A stretch of 64,000 nucleotides of DNA from Rufibacter roseus (GTDB lineage Bacteria; Bacteroidota; Bacteroidia; Cytophagales; Hymenobacteraceae): NCBI RefSeq assembly GCF_001647285.1, contig NZ_LRML01000010.1, forward strand, positions 89,362 through 153,361, given 5' to 3'. Positions within the stretch are counted from its first letter, which is position 1; the number at the start of each line of letters is the position of its first letter. A program made the position numbers and the translations under genes. Below, one piece after another: positions 1 through 9,261 of this stretch. The notes under the pieces were generated by a model. It was given only the letters and a program-made list of their open reading frames with translations. It was not told where the DNA came from and did not search any database.

Positions 1-1338
1 GCGGTGAGCCTGTAACTGCTTGGTTAGGAAGTTAGGGTTGCCGGTGAACGTTTGGTAAGAGGCAAGGGTAGAGGTTTTGCCGCTCACGCTGGAAAGGCTG
101 TTGATAATGCCAGCTTCGTAAGACGCTTTGAAACGCTCCAGGTCATCATCGGTGACGCCTCTTTTCTCAAATTCTACCAGTGCGTTGCGTAGCTCTTTTT
201 CCATGTCAGCCAAGGTGTGGCCCGGCAGTGGAAGTGCGGTTAACGTAAATTCACCAGCTAATTCTGAGCAAGGGTGCCCGGCGTTAGCCTGAACTGCTTT
301 TTGTGCTTTGGTCAGGTTTTGGTAAAGAATAGAAGTTTTGCCACCGCCGATAATCTCAGCCAGTACATCTAACGGAACCTCATCTGGGTGATAGTTAGGC
401 ACGGTAGGAAATACCATCTGAATAAGCGGGAAGCGGATATTGTCTTCATAAGACACATAGCGGTCTTGGGTTAGCACCGGTGCCGGCAGCTTCATGTTTT
501 TCACCTCAGGCCCGCGCGGAATAGATCCGAAGTATTTCTCGGCCAGCTTCACTACTTGCTCAGGAGTTACGTCACCGCCCACGGTTAAGGTGGCGTTGTT
601 TGGTCCGTACCAACGCAGGAAGAAGTTCTTCAGATCGTTTACGTCTACGCGGTTCAGGTCTTCAATGTAACCAATCACATCCCATGAATAGGGGTGGCCA
701 TAAGGGTACAGCGTACGGTAAATGGTTTCACGGGCTTGGCCGTAAGGCTGATTGTCTACGCTCTGTCCGCGCTCGTTTTTCACGGTTTCGCGCTGCACCT
801 CAAATTTCTTCTGGGTAACGGCGTCCAGCAGGAAGCCCATGCGGTCAGCCTCCAGCCACAGCGCGGTCTCCAGCTGGTTTCTAGGCACAGTCTCAAAATA
901 GTTGGTGCGGTCGCGGTTGGTGGTTCCGTTCAGCGTTCCGCCTGACTCAGACACAATCTTGAAGTGCTCCTCGTCGGCCACGTTGTCTGAGCCCTGGAAC
1001 ATCATGTGCTCAAAGAAGTGGGCGAAGCCAGATTTGCCAATTTCCTCGCGGGCGGAGCCCACGTGGTAGGTCACGTCAACATGCACAATAGGGTCAGAAT
1101 GGTCTTCGTGCACCACCACGGTAAGCCCGTTGGGCAGCACGTATTTCTCGTACGGGATCATCAACTCTGATCCCTTGCGGGTCACTTTCTCTACCAGCTG
1201 AGTTTGCCCCGGCTTCGCTTTAGAAGTGGCGGTAGTGGTAGTTTTCTTTGCTGGAGTAGCCTTTTTCTGGGCCTGCACTTCTGCCTGCGCCAACAGAGCG
1301 GCAGCCAGCAAGAAGGCCATTGTGCTCTTTTTTGCCAT
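1..1338 (-). CDS. M16 family zinc metallopeptidase, N-terminal 446 codons (runs off the window)
   Basis: The reading frame starts at the ATG complementary to 1336-1338 and stays open to base 1, so the C-terminal part lies outside the window. The product begins with a signal peptide (MAKKSTMAFLLAAALLAQAE) and a Lys/Thr/Ala-rich linker, then the M16 catalytic domain. The inverted zinc motif HFFEH is encoded near 990-1015 and is followed by the usual MMFQGSDN. M16 enzymes of this type are periplasmic or membrane-associated proteases with two homologous halves; only the active N-terminal half is visible. It is a close paralogue of the complete gene at 60620-63616, with long nearly identical stretches of DNA and protein. 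It is divergent from the outer-membrane barrel gene at 1708. Confidence 0.93.
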   Translation of the reverse strand, partial: MAKKSTMAFLLAAALLAQAEVQAQKKATPAKKTTTTATSKAKPGQTQLVEKVTRKGSELMIPYEKYVLPNGLTVVVHEDHSDPIVHVDVTYHVGSAREEIGKSGFAHFFEHMMFQGSDNVADEEHFKIVSESGGTLNGTTNRDRTNYFETVPRNQLETALWLEADRMGFLLDAVTQKKFEVQRETVKNERGQSVDNQPYGQARETIYRTLYPYGHPYSWDVIGYIEDLNRVDVNDLKNFFLRWYGPNNATLTVGGDVTPEQVVKLAEKYFGSIPRGPEVKNMKLPAPVLTQDRYVSYEDNIRFPLIQMVFPTVPNYHPDEVPLDVLAEIIGGGKTSILYQNLTKAQKAVQANAGHPCSELAGEFTLTALPLPGHTLADMEKELRNALVEFEKRGVTDDDLERFKASYEAGIINSLSSVSGKTSTLASYQTFTGNPNFLTKQLQAHR

Positions 1339-1510
1339 AAAGGGTTAGTTAAGGTGTAAAGGGTGTGTGGCATTAGTATGCCTCTGTGCCTGTTTATTAC
1401 AAAAGCACAGGAAATAATTTATTTAAAAATAAAGTAATTTTTGAATATCATGCCTTTTGCTCCTAAAAGCATTGTACTAAAATAATTTGGTGCAGCTAAC
1501 TTACCGGGTG

Positions 1511-1549
1511 CGTTTTTAGGCTGTTTCTTGAAAAACTAGCCTGAAACAC
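1511..1549 (+). repeat. Dispersed palindromic element, copy 1
   Basis: Imperfect inverted repeat with left half CGTTTTTAGGCTG, centre TTTCTTGAAAA and right half CTAGCCTGAAACAC. It lies between two divergent start codons, so it cannot be a transcription terminator for either gene. Confidence 0.7.
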
Positions 1550-1617
1550 AAATTCATTCAAATAAAACAAAAGTTACATTCTAGCTGCTCTAATAGAAAT
1601 GTTAATGTTTGTTAAAG

Positions 1618-1652
1618 TTTGATTTAAGGTTCAATTAAATAGAATAATATTG
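1618..1652 (+). promoter_or_regulatory. Possible Bacteroidota-type promoter for the barrel gene at 1708
   Basis: A TTTG at 1618-1621 is followed 23 bases later by TAATATTG (1645-1652). The pair resembles the Bacteroidota consensus of a TTTG -33 box and TAnnTTTG -7 box, with one mismatch in the latter and a longish spacer. It would give a 5' leader of about 50 bases. Confidence 0.3.
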
Positions 1653-1707
1653 ATAATCTTTCCTACCTTAAATTTCATAAATAAAGCTCTTCATCTATCA
1701 CCTCTAC

Positions 1708-4500
1708 ATGAAACAGTTTTTCCGCTTTGCCTTTTTGGCTGCCTTCTTTTTAATGTTCCATAATGCGTTTGCCCAAAAAGGTGAGGTGAAAGGTGTGTTA
1801 ATGGATGCGGCTCATAAAGAGCCCTTAGGCTACGCCACTATTGCGGTATATACCGCCCAAGACACCACGTTGGTAACTTTCAGGGTGAGCGATGAAAAAG
1901 GAGGATTCAAGGTGCCCAATCTAGCTCTGGACCGGCAACTGCGGTTAGTGATTACCATGACCGGTTTTCAAGTGTTCCGGAAGGAGTTTACCCTAACCGC
2001 AGAGCAGCCGGCGCTGGATCTGGGGCAGATAAATATGGAGCAGGCCGACCATTTGTTGCAAGAGGTGCTCATTACTGCTGAGATTCCGCCCATCATTGTG
2101 CGGCAAGACACGCTGGAGTTCAACGCTAATTCTTTTAAAACGCTGCCAACCGCACTGGTAGAAGATCTCTTGAAGAAACTGCCTGGGGTAAATGTAGACG
2201 CCTCTGGTAACATTACGGTGCAGGGTAAGCCAGTAAACCGCATATTAGTAGACGGAAAAGAATTCTTCGGCAGTGATCCAAAAATTGCAAGCCAGAACCT
2301 GCCGGCCAACGTGATAGACAAAGTGCAGGTAGTCAATGACCCCGATGCTCTGCGACGCGATCCAGACATGCCAGTGTCTGAAATACCACAGGTCATTAAC
2401 CTGAAGCTGAAGAAAGGAATAAAGCAAGGTGCCTTCGGTAAAATGTACGCCGGTGGCGGAACAAATGATAGGTTTGAAGCCGGAGGAATTTTGAACATCT
2501 TCAGAGACACCACGCAGTTGAGTGTGCTAGGCTACGCCAATAACCTAAACCGCTCTGGCTTTGGCATGGATGACATCAGGCGCATTGGCGGCTTTGACCG
2601 TAGTGGCATTAACTCCATGATGATGATGTATGACGGCGGGTTTGCCATCAACGGCATTTCCTTTGGGGGACTAGGCAGCGGCATACAGACCTCTACCGGA
2701 GGGGGCGGTAATTTCAACACCTTGTTCAAAAACGGCTTAAAATTGAACCTGCAGTACTTTTATGGGGGCGTTGATTCTGATTTGCGGCAGGTGGTGAATA
2801 CGGCACAAACAGTGGGCTCTGAAGACATACTCGCCTCGCGCCGGGTGAACATACAAGATAACTTTGACCGTGGACACCGCATTGGCGGCAGGCTAGACTG
2901 GAAGTTAGATTCTTTAACAGATTTAAGCATCAGGCCTGGGATCAACTTCGGGCGCAAAGGTTCCAGACAATTCAATGAACAAAGCACCCTTCGTAACTAC
3001 GAAAACCTGATCAACGAGAGCGACATGAACCAGCATGTGGCCAGCAACAATTTATCTTATTCAAGCACTATCTCATTTAACCGAAGTTTCCGGAAGAAGG
3101 GGCGAAGTCTGTCTTACTACGGTGATTTTGAATATTCTACCTTTGGGCAAGACCAGGTTACCAATGCTCTGAACCAGTTCTTTGAGCCTACCCCCAGAAC
3201 CACGCTCTTAAACCAGTTGCGAGATAACGACCGCCAAAGCTTTAACATGGCCAGCACCTTGTCTTATAATGAGCCCTTCAGTAAAACGCTGAGTGGCGTG
3301 GTGCGGCTAAACTCCAGAAGGTTTGACGATGAAGACCGGCTGAACACCTATGACCGAGCAGAAGAAGGAGAGCCTTATGACCAGCTGGTGCCGGAATTGT
3401 CTAATCAACTGGACCGTACGGGCTGGCGCAATTACCTGAATGTGGGGCTGAAATGGAAGCTGAAAGACCTGACCGTGCAGCCAGGTATTCAGTTTACCAA
3501 GCTAGACATTAAAAACCAATACAAAGATTTACCGACTATTCCGCAAAATCTATTCTTCGTGTTCCCTTCTATGGTAGTAAACTGGAAAGGGCTGAACCTG
3601 TCGTACAACGTGCACCTGCGCGAGCCCGATGCCACTGATTTGCAGGCAGTGCAAGACAATACCAACCCGTTGATTGTACAGTACGGTAACCCAAATTTGG
3701 TGCCCGCAGAGTCTCACTCCATTAGCATGAACTACCGGAAGTTTGATTCAAAACGCTCTATGAACTACTGGGCGTACGTAAGCGGTAGCATCAACAACAA
3801 CGCCATTACCAGAGCCCGAACCTTTGATGGCAACGGCGTGCAAACCTTCAGACCCGTTAACACCGACGGTAACTGGAGCTTCTACGGAAATGGTTCTGTC
3901 AACAAAGACTACAAGTATGACGGCAACCGACAGTTTTCATTAGGCCTGTCGGGCTTCATGAACTATACCAAGACACTTATTCTGCTGAACAACATAAGAA
4001 GCTATGGCCAAACGTTTAGCATAACTCCGCGTCTGGAAAGCCGCATGAACCTGAACGACAAGTTTGAGCTTAGCCAGTCGCTTTCATTGGGTATTAGACA
4101 GAGCGCGTATGAAGATGAGTCTTTCAGAGACCTAAACTACCACACCCGCAGTTCAGAGTCTGGCGTAGTAGTGCGGTTGCCAAAAAAACTGGTGTGGGAG
4201 GCCAACCTATCCTACAACTATAACTCCAATACCGCACCTGGCTTGCGCAAGAGCTATAGCCGCTTGAATTTGGGAGTGACCTATGTTTTCTTGAAAGATG
4301 ACCGTGGCCAACTGAAGCTGTTTGTGTATGACGCCCTTGACCAAAACCTGAGCGCCTACCGCTCTATCCGCGAGAACATGATCGAGGACTTCCAGACTAC
4401 GGTGCTCACCCGCTACGCCATGCTTTCCTTTACCTATAATATCCGCAACTTCGGGGGCAAGGTGGGCAGCACCAGTAACAACTCATTCTTCAGATTCTAG
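1708..4500 (+). CDS. TonB-receptor-like outer-membrane beta-barrel protein with carboxypeptidase-regulatory-like domain
   Basis: The 930-residue product has a signal peptide (about residues 1-22, ending FHNAFAQ). A carboxypeptidase-regulatory-like beta-sandwich follows (about 25-115; GVLMDAAHKEPLGYATIAVY). Next is a plug-like segment (about 115-215) with LLKKLPGVNVDASGNITVQG and VNRILVDGKEFFGSDP, then a long barrel rich in alternating Tyr/Asn/Arg strands ending in SFFRF. This is the arrangement of the OMP_b-brl_3 group of TonB-receptor-like proteins common in Bacteroidota. The substrate cannot be told. No SusD-like partner is adjacent, so it is not a SusCD pair. The gene stands alone and ends in a hairpin terminator. 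Confidence 0.9.
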   Translation: MKQFFRFAFLAAFFLMFHNAFAQKGEVKGVLMDAAHKEPLGYATIAVYTAQDTTLVTFRVSDEKGGFKVPNLALDRQLRLVITMTGFQVFRKEFTLTAEQPALDLGQINMEQADHLLQEVLITAEIPPIIVRQDTLEFNANSFKTLPTALVEDLLKKLPGVNVDASGNITVQGKPVNRILVDGKEFFGSDPKIASQNLPANVIDKVQVVNDPDALRRDPDMPVSEIPQVINLKLKKGIKQGAFGKMYAGGGTNDRFEAGGILNIFRDTTQLSVLGYANNLNRSGFGMDDIRRIGGFDRSGINSMMMMYDGGFAINGISFGGLGSGIQTSTGGGGNFNTLFKNGLKLNLQYFYGGVDSDLRQVVNTAQTVGSEDILASRRVNIQDNFDRGHRIGGRLDWKLDSLTDLSIRPGINFGRKGSRQFNEQSTLRNYENLINESDMNQHVASNNLSYSSTISFNRSFRKKGRSLSYYGDFEYSTFGQDQVTNALNQFFEPTPRTTLLNQLRDNDRQSFNMASTLSYNEPFSKTLSGVVRLNSRRFDDEDRLNTYDRAEEGEPYDQLVPELSNQLDRTGWRNYLNVGLKWKLKDLTVQPGIQFTKLDIKNQYKDLPTIPQNLFFVFPSMVVNWKGLNLSYNVHLREPDATDLQAVQDNTNPLIVQYGNPNLVPAESHSISMNYRKFDSKRSMNYWAYVSGSINNNAITRARTFDGNGVQTFRPVNTDGNWSFYGNGSVNKDYKYDGNRQFSLGLSGFMNYTKTLILLNNIRSYGQTFSITPRLESRMNLNDKFELSQSLSLGIRQSAYEDESFRDLNYHTRSSESGVVVRLPKKLVWEANLSYNYNSNTAPGLRKSYSRLNLGVTYVFLKDDRGQLKLFVYDALDQNLSAYRSIRENMIEDFQTTVLTRYAMLSFTYNIRNFGGKVGSTSNNSFFRF

Positions 4501-4536
4501 CCAGTTATAGTTTGCTGTTTTTGACCTGTTTTTTAA

Positions 4537-4571
4537 AAAAGAGCCTGAAAATGAAAATTTCAGGCTCTTTT
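4537..4571 (+). terminator. Intrinsic terminator after the barrel gene
   Basis: A 14-bp stem (AAAAGAGCCTGAAA at 4537-4550 with TTTCAGGCTCTTTT at 4558-4571) encloses a 7-base loop and ends in a T run, 37 bases after the stop codon. Its left side overlaps a degenerate copy of the dispersed palindrome (GACCTGTTTTTTAAAAAAG). Confidence 0.8.
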
Positions 4572-4701
4572 AGTTTCTGAGGCTGAGTAAGGAGCCAACA
4601 GTTTCTCTTGTTTTAAGCTGACTAATTCCTGTTATTGTACATCAACTCAAGTATGGTTCTTGCGTATCTGTCAGATTGTAATTGAATATTCCCCTATTGC
4701 T

Positions 4702-6822
4702 ATGTCTAACACCCCATCTGCTAATTCCAGCTCAGACTCATTAAATATTTTTCAGGGAGGAGGAGAGATGGGGGCCCTCATGCGGTCTTATGACTGGGAA
4801 TCACACCCACTGGGTAATCCTTCTGGTTGGCCTCATAGCTTGAAATCAAATGTGCGCCTGCTGCTGAACTCGGGTTTCCCCATGTTTATCTGGTGGTCAA
4901 AAGAATTATATTCTTTTCACAATGACGCCTATCTGCCAGCTTTGGGAACCAAGCACCCGTCGGCGCTGGGCACGCCTGCCAGAGAAGTATGGGCCGAAAT
5001 CTGGGAGGAGATAGGGAATATTGCACATAGCATCATGAACGGGGGCGAGCCTTTTTATGCTGAAGGGCTGAAGCTATTTCTGAGAAGGCAAGGCTTTGCG
5101 GAGGAAACTTACTGGACCTTTTCTTACAGCCCCGCTTTTAACGATGCCGGTGAAGTAGACGGAGTGTTCTGTGCATGCCACGAAGTAACCAGCACCATTT
5201 TAGGTCAGCGAAGGCTTACAACCCTTAGAGAGATATCAGACATGATGTCACAGGTGCAGGTGCTGGAAGAGGCTTGCCAAAGCATTTGCGCTATACTGAA
5301 CCAGAACCAGAGCGATGTGCCGTTCAGCCAAATTTACCTGCTCAATTCTTCCGGAACGGAGGCTAGGTTGTTGGGGGCATCTGGTGTGCTGGCAGAGAAG
5401 GCAGTTTCGGTGGTGCCCCTCACCAGTGAGGGGGCAGTGGGGCAGTGGCCACTGAAAAGGGTGTATGACTCAAAGCAGATGCAGGTGGTGAAGCACCTAG
5501 AGGGGGCTTTTGCGCCATCGGAAGGGCAACTTGAGCAAGCACAGGTTAAGCAGGCGGTCATTTTACCCATTCTTCGGCCAGGCCATGATCAGGTACTAGG
5601 CTTTTTTGTGGCTGGCATCAGTGAATTCCTCTCCTATGACATTGGCTACCAAAACTTCCATGAACTTATAGTTGGCCAGGTAGCCACCACCATTGCCAGT
5701 ATAGAAAGCAAAGAACAGGCTGCGCGGCAGCAGCAAGAGTTGCTTAATCTGTTTCAGCAGGCACCCGTGGCCATTTGTGTTCTTAGAGGCAGTAACCATG
5801 TGATAGAACTAGCCAACCCAGGTATATGTGAGCTTTGGGGTAAAACCTTGGAAGATGTTCTGGGAAAACCAGTGCTGGAAGCTCTTCCGGAAGTGAAAGA
5901 CCAAGGAATCAAAGAACTGCTAGACAGTGTTTTCTATACTGGTGTGCCCTACGTGAATAATGAGTTGCCCGTGATACTGGAGCGTAACGGCAAAATGGAG
6001 ACGGTGTATTTCAATTTCGTGTATCAGCCTATGCGCGACCGTTGGGGCAACATTACTGGTATTATAGCTGTAGCAGTAGGCGTGAACGAGCAAGTAGAAG
6101 CCCGTCATGAAATTGAAAGCATGAATACTGAATTACGGGCTATAAATGCTGATTTAGATAATTTTGTGTATTCCGCCTCTCATGACTTGAAAGCCCCAAT
6201 CTCTAACATTGAGGGTTTAATGGAGACGCTGGTTGAGTTCCTGCCCAAGGAGATACAACAGCAGGATGCGGTGCAAGAGGTATTGAGCATGATTACCGCT
6301 TCCGTGGGCCGTTTTAAACGTGCCGTTGCCGATCTTACTGAGGTAGCCAAAATACAACGTGAAGCTGGGGAAGACGTAGCGTCAATTGATTTAGCTGAAG
6401 TAGTAGAAGACGTGCAGCTTGATTTCAAAAATATGATTCAAGCTTCCAATGCCCAAATAACCACCACTTTCGCCCCAGACTCTACTGTTAAGTTTTCAGC
6501 AAAAAATGTGCGTAGCATTGTATACAATCTATTTAGCAACGCGCTCAAATACCGGGCAAATGACCGTACCCCTACTATAGAGATCACAACAGAGCACGAG
6601 CCAAAATATGTGGTACTCACCGTAGCGGATAATGGCTTGGGCATACGACCAGAAGAACAGCACAAAATTTTTTCTATGTTCAAGCGCCTGCATGACCACG
6701 TAGAAGGCACGGGTATTGGTCTTTATATTGTAAAGCGTATCATTGAAAACGCCGGAGGCAAGATTGAAGTAGAGAGCCAGGAAGGAGTTGGTACTACGTT
6801 CAAGGTTTATTTTAAGCGCTAA
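4702..6822 (+). CDS. PAS-GAF-PAS sensor histidine kinase
   Basis: A soluble-looking sensor kinase of 706 residues from the ATG at 4702; a TTG at 4660 would add 14 residues but is less likely. The N-terminal PAS-like domain (about 15-150) carries the WPHSLKSNVRLLLNS and MFIWWSKEL signatures seen in such kinases. It is followed by a GAF domain (about 165-330) and a second PAS domain (about 346-465). The HisKA helix has SASHDLKAPISN with the phospho-acceptor His494. The ATPase domain shows the N box (YNLFSNALKYR, about 608) and the G boxes (DNGLGI near 642 and GTGIGLYIVK near 670). No transmembrane segment is evident, so it probably senses a cytoplasmic signal. No response regulator is adjacent, making it an orphan kinase. 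Confidence 0.93.
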   Translation: MSNTPSANSSSDSLNIFQGGGEMGALMRSYDWESHPLGNPSGWPHSLKSNVRLLLNSGFPMFIWWSKELYSFHNDAYLPALGTKHPSALGTPAREVWAEIWEEIGNIAHSIMNGGEPFYAEGLKLFLRRQGFAEETYWTFSYSPAFNDAGEVDGVFCACHEVTSTILGQRRLTTLREISDMMSQVQVLEEACQSICAILNQNQSDVPFSQIYLLNSSGTEARLLGASGVLAEKAVSVVPLTSEGAVGQWPLKRVYDSKQMQVVKHLEGAFAPSEGQLEQAQVKQAVILPILRPGHDQVLGFFVAGISEFLSYDIGYQNFHELIVGQVATTIASIESKEQAARQQQELLNLFQQAPVAICVLRGSNHVIELANPGICELWGKTLEDVLGKPVLEALPEVKDQGIKELLDSVFYTGVPYVNNELPVILERNGKMETVYFNFVYQPMRDRWGNITGIIAVAVGVNEQVEARHEIESMNTELRAINADLDNFVYSASHDLKAPISNIEGLMETLVEFLPKEIQQQDAVQEVLSMITASVGRFKRAVADLTEVAKIQREAGEDVASIDLAEVVEDVQLDFKNMIQASNAQITTTFAPDSTVKFSAKNVRSIVYNLFSNALKYRANDRTPTIEITTEHEPKYVVLTVADNGLGIRPEEQHKIFSMFKRLHDHVEGTGIGLYIVKRIIENAGGKIEVESQEGVGTTFKVYFKR

Positions 6823-6989
6823 GCTACCTTTGGTAGTCAGTCCTTGCAATTAGTCAGAGTGTACCTCCAGTAGCTATACAAAACTGATCCTGCTCCTTCT
6901 CAACAATTGATATTTTTAACTGTTGTGAATAGCCAAAGCCTCAATGAGGCTTATTAGAAAGTGCAGGGGGTGCATTTACCCTTCGTCAC

Positions 6990-7480
6990 ACATTCCTGAT
7001 ACTCCCCCTTTGAAGGGGGCGAAGGGGGATGTTTACACCAGCAGATCCACGCATTCCAGATCCTTCTTTCAAGGTCGTCCTGAGCGCTAGCCGAAGGATC
7101 TAACGAAGACTTTTGCTCCTGCTTCCGCTTTACCACTTGCCGTTGTTGTATATTCTCACAGACAACCAAAGCTAAGTAACCCATTCCTCTTTTTTCCCGC
7201 TCCCGAATTTCATAGCCGCTGCTGATCCAAGGCCTCACATTCAGCCCTCTCCGTCTCTTTGGCTCCGTGCGCTCACGGCCGCGAGGCCCCGCCCTGTGGA
7301 TTCGCACTGCCCTTTTCACTTGACCTTTGGTCTTGCCTTACGGCACCGCTCAAAGCGAGGCGCTCATCCCCACGGCTGGTATCAGTTCCAGTTCTGCTAC
7401 TTGTGATGCTTTTGAACAGCTATCATTAGGTTTCTGCTTCTGCTATTCTATCCAAAAGTCACTCGCGCTGCGCGCATCTT
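6990..7480. repeat. Long dispersed repeat (about 0.5 kb), copy 1
   Basis: This stretch matches 40201-40700 in the same orientation, with blocks of high identity separated by diverged blocks. The best-kept blocks are CCTGAGCGCTAGCCGAAGG, CTAACGAAGACTTTTGCTC, GGCCGCGAGGCCCCGCCCTG, GATTCGCACTGCCCTTTTCA and GCTCAAAGCGAGGCGCTCAT. It begins with the short CCCCCTTTGAAGGGGG element and ends near GCGCGCATC. Open frames across it (for example minus-strand 6954-7319) are Arg/Pro-rich and lack protein character, so I treat it as non-coding. The CCTGAGCG...CGAAGGATC block resembles a repeat I know from many Bacteroidota genomes. Confidence 0.8.
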
Positions 7481-7917
7481 ATTTGATAGATGCTACTAAT
7501 TAGTCTGTGAAGTGTTTGATTGCCTAGTTTGACTACTTATGATAATGTGTAATTAGAGGTGAAAATATGTGTGTTGTAATCATGGATTAAAATACTTATT
7601 TGGGTCTAATTGTGAGGATATGTTGAGATTGTATAAATTTAAATAAACTAATATGGTGCAGCTTTTGTTGATATAATAGCGTATATCATATATAGGTCAT
7701 TTTTGAAAAATTTAAACAAATTAATTCTGCTTTAATCTGATGAATAGCTGTAGGTTTACTTAAATAAGGTGAATTTTAGCAATTTTCAGTATAAAATAGA
7801 CATAATTGACTGATATTCCTAGATATAATTATCAATAAATTAAAGACTAAAGCAGGAATTGTAATTCTGCTTTAACACCTGAATAATCTCTTAATTTTCA
7901 AACAATAAACACGTACT
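7481..7917. other. AT-rich non-coding gap
   Basis: A strongly AT-rich stretch without a plausible reading frame. A 14-base block (AATTCTGCTTTAAN) occurs near 7724 and again near 7864, the second copy close upstream of the gene at 7918. It presumably holds that gene's promoter; no clear TTTG/TAnnTTTG pair was found. Confidence 0.5.
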
Positions 7918-8313
7918 ATGCTGTATACCCTGAAAAGAACTGATGAATATAATTCAATGGCGAAACAAGTAATCAACTATGTGGAGAAATCTGGCTATGA
8001 AGATGTGAAAGCTGATTTTTCTGGATATGACAGTCCTGCTGCGCTGACTATGGTAAGCCAAGGTATTACCCTTACTCCAGACTTCACCGCCAAGAGAGGC
8101 GATAGCAAATATTACTTTGAGTTAGTGGTGAAAACCAACGATGACAAAGAAAACAGTACTCTCGTGAGCAAGTGGAAAGCTTTAGAGTCTATTGCCAAAA
8201 TGAAGGGCGGTAGCCTGAACCTTTTTGTACCACACGGTAGCTATAAGTTTGCCACCTCTCTGTTGAAAGACTATAACATAGAGGCAGACTTAATCAAAAT
8301 GTCTGACCTTTAA
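7918..8313 (+). CDS. Small hypothetical protein with a PD-(D/E)xK-nuclease-like core
   Basis: The 131-residue product has no signal peptide or membrane segment. Residues 50-72 contain a Pro-Asp pair (54-55) followed by a beta-strand with Glu68 and Lys72 (YYFELVVKT). Then come a Lys/Trp helix (VSKWKALESIAKM), a hydrophobic strand (LNLFVPHG) and a last helix. That order resembles the alpha-beta-beta-beta-alpha-beta core of PD-(D/E)xK nucleases, although the Glu-Lys spacing is not the canonical E-x-K. The nuclease link is an inference from pattern; the gene may only be a structural relative. It stands alone between an AT-rich gap and a strong terminator. Confidence 0.75.
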   Translation: MLYTLKRTDEYNSMAKQVINYVEKSGYEDVKADFSGYDSPAALTMVSQGITLTPDFTAKRGDSKYYFELVVKTNDDKENSTLVSKWKALESIAKMKGGSLNLFVPHGSYKFATSLLKDYNIEADLIKMSDL

Positions 8314-8333
8314 ATAAAGATACCCCCAGAGAA

Positions 8334-8385
8334 AAGCCGTTTTGCGCTGGTTTTACGAAACCATGCCGCAAAACGGCTTTTTTTT
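8334..8385 (+). terminator. Intrinsic terminator after the 131-residue gene
   Basis: A perfect 13-bp stem AAGCCGTTTTGCG (8334-8346) with CGCAAAACGGCTT (8367-8379), followed by a run of eight T (8378-8385). It lies between two convergent genes. Confidence 0.85.
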
Positions 8386-8429
8386 AATCTGTTCACGGAA
8401 GGAGTATGTGCGGTACAGAAAAGTAATTC

Positions 8430-9194
8430 TCAGTCCCAGATCTCGTTTTTAGCGGTAAGTAATATTGGAGCCTTGTCGGTTACTATAATGGTGTGTTCAT
8501 GTTGGGCTACGAAGCCGCCTTTGTTACCTACCAGAGTCCAGCCGTCTTTTAAAGTATGGGCTAAAGTAGAGTGGGTGGAGATGAACGTTTCAATGGCCAC
8601 CACCGAGTTTTTCTTGAAGCGGGTGCGGTTAAACTTATTGTAACAATTCAAGATTTCTTCCGGGGCTTCATGTAGGCTTCTGCCCACACCGTGCCCTGCC
8701 AAATTCCTGATCACTTTGTAGCCCGCTTTCTGGGCTTCCGACTCAATCAATCTGCCAATCTCAGCCACCTTTACCCCGTCTTTAATCTGGCCAATGGCTT
8801 TACACAGAATTTCTTTAGATGCCTGTACCAAGGGCTGGTAAGAGTGCACATCTGACCCCAACACAAAAGAACCGCCATTGTCTGACCAAAAACCATTCAA
8901 CTCCGCTGAAACATCAATATTCACTAAATCACCTTCCTGTAGAATCTTCTTAGCTGACGGTACACCATGCGCTATTTCCTGGTTCACGCTAATGCAAGTC
9001 CAGCCCGGGAAACCATAGGCAGTGCGCGGAGCCGATTTTGCGCCTAGCTTTCGCAGAATTTGTCCGCCGTAGTCATCCAGTTGTTTGGTGGAGAGGCCGG
9101 GGCGCGCAAAGGCGCGCATTTCTTTCAGGGTAAGCGCCACCGCCTCACTTACGGCCTGCATGCCTACTAGTTCTGATTCTTTGGAGATGGACAT
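8430..9194 (-). CDS. map: Type I methionine aminopeptidase
   Basis: The 254-residue product removes the initiator methionine from new proteins in the cytoplasm. All five metal ligands of the family are visible: Asp94 and Asp105 (NIDVSAELNGFWSDNGGS), His168 (LAGHGVGRSLHE), Glu202 (AIETF) and Glu233 (QHEHT). The conserved substrate-binding His76 (AHGVPS) is also present. There is no N-terminal zinc-ribbon extension, so it is the short bacterial type Ia form. Outside the usual ribosomal-protein operon, it is probably an additional copy; that is an inference, because the rest of the genome is not visible. Confidence 0.95.
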   Translation of the reverse strand: MSISKESELVGMQAVSEAVALTLKEMRAFARPGLSTKQLDDYGGQILRKLGAKSAPRTAYGFPGWTCISVNQEIAHGVPSAKKILQEGDLVNIDVSAELNGFWSDNGGSFVLGSDVHSYQPLVQASKEILCKAIGQIKDGVKVAEIGRLIESEAQKAGYKVIRNLAGHGVGRSLHEAPEEILNCYNKFNRTRFKKNSVVAIETFISTHSTLAHTLKDGWTLVGNKGGFVAQHEHTIIVTDKAPILLTAKNEIWD

Positions 9195-9261
9195 AGCACT
9201 GGTGAATTTGTTTAGACTTAAAGGTACCTTCCTTTTTGATGAAGGAAAGTGTATGCAGCTA

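Larger units (their letters stand above)
1339..1707. other. Divergent intergenic region
   Basis: This AT-rich gap separates two divergently transcribed genes and must hold both promoters. It contains one copy of the dispersed palindrome (1511-1549). No coding potential was seen. Confidence 0.6.

Noticed and set aside
1708..4500. SusC/SusD polysaccharide-utilisation locus around the barrel genes and glycosidases
   Set aside because: No SusD-like lipoprotein lies next to either receptor, and the pectate lyase and GH3 genes are 29 kb apart with unrelated genes between them.
6954..7319. 121-codon frame on the minus strand in the long repeat
   Set aside because: The translation is Arg/Pro-rich, includes the repeat hairpins, and is not kept in the second repeat copy.
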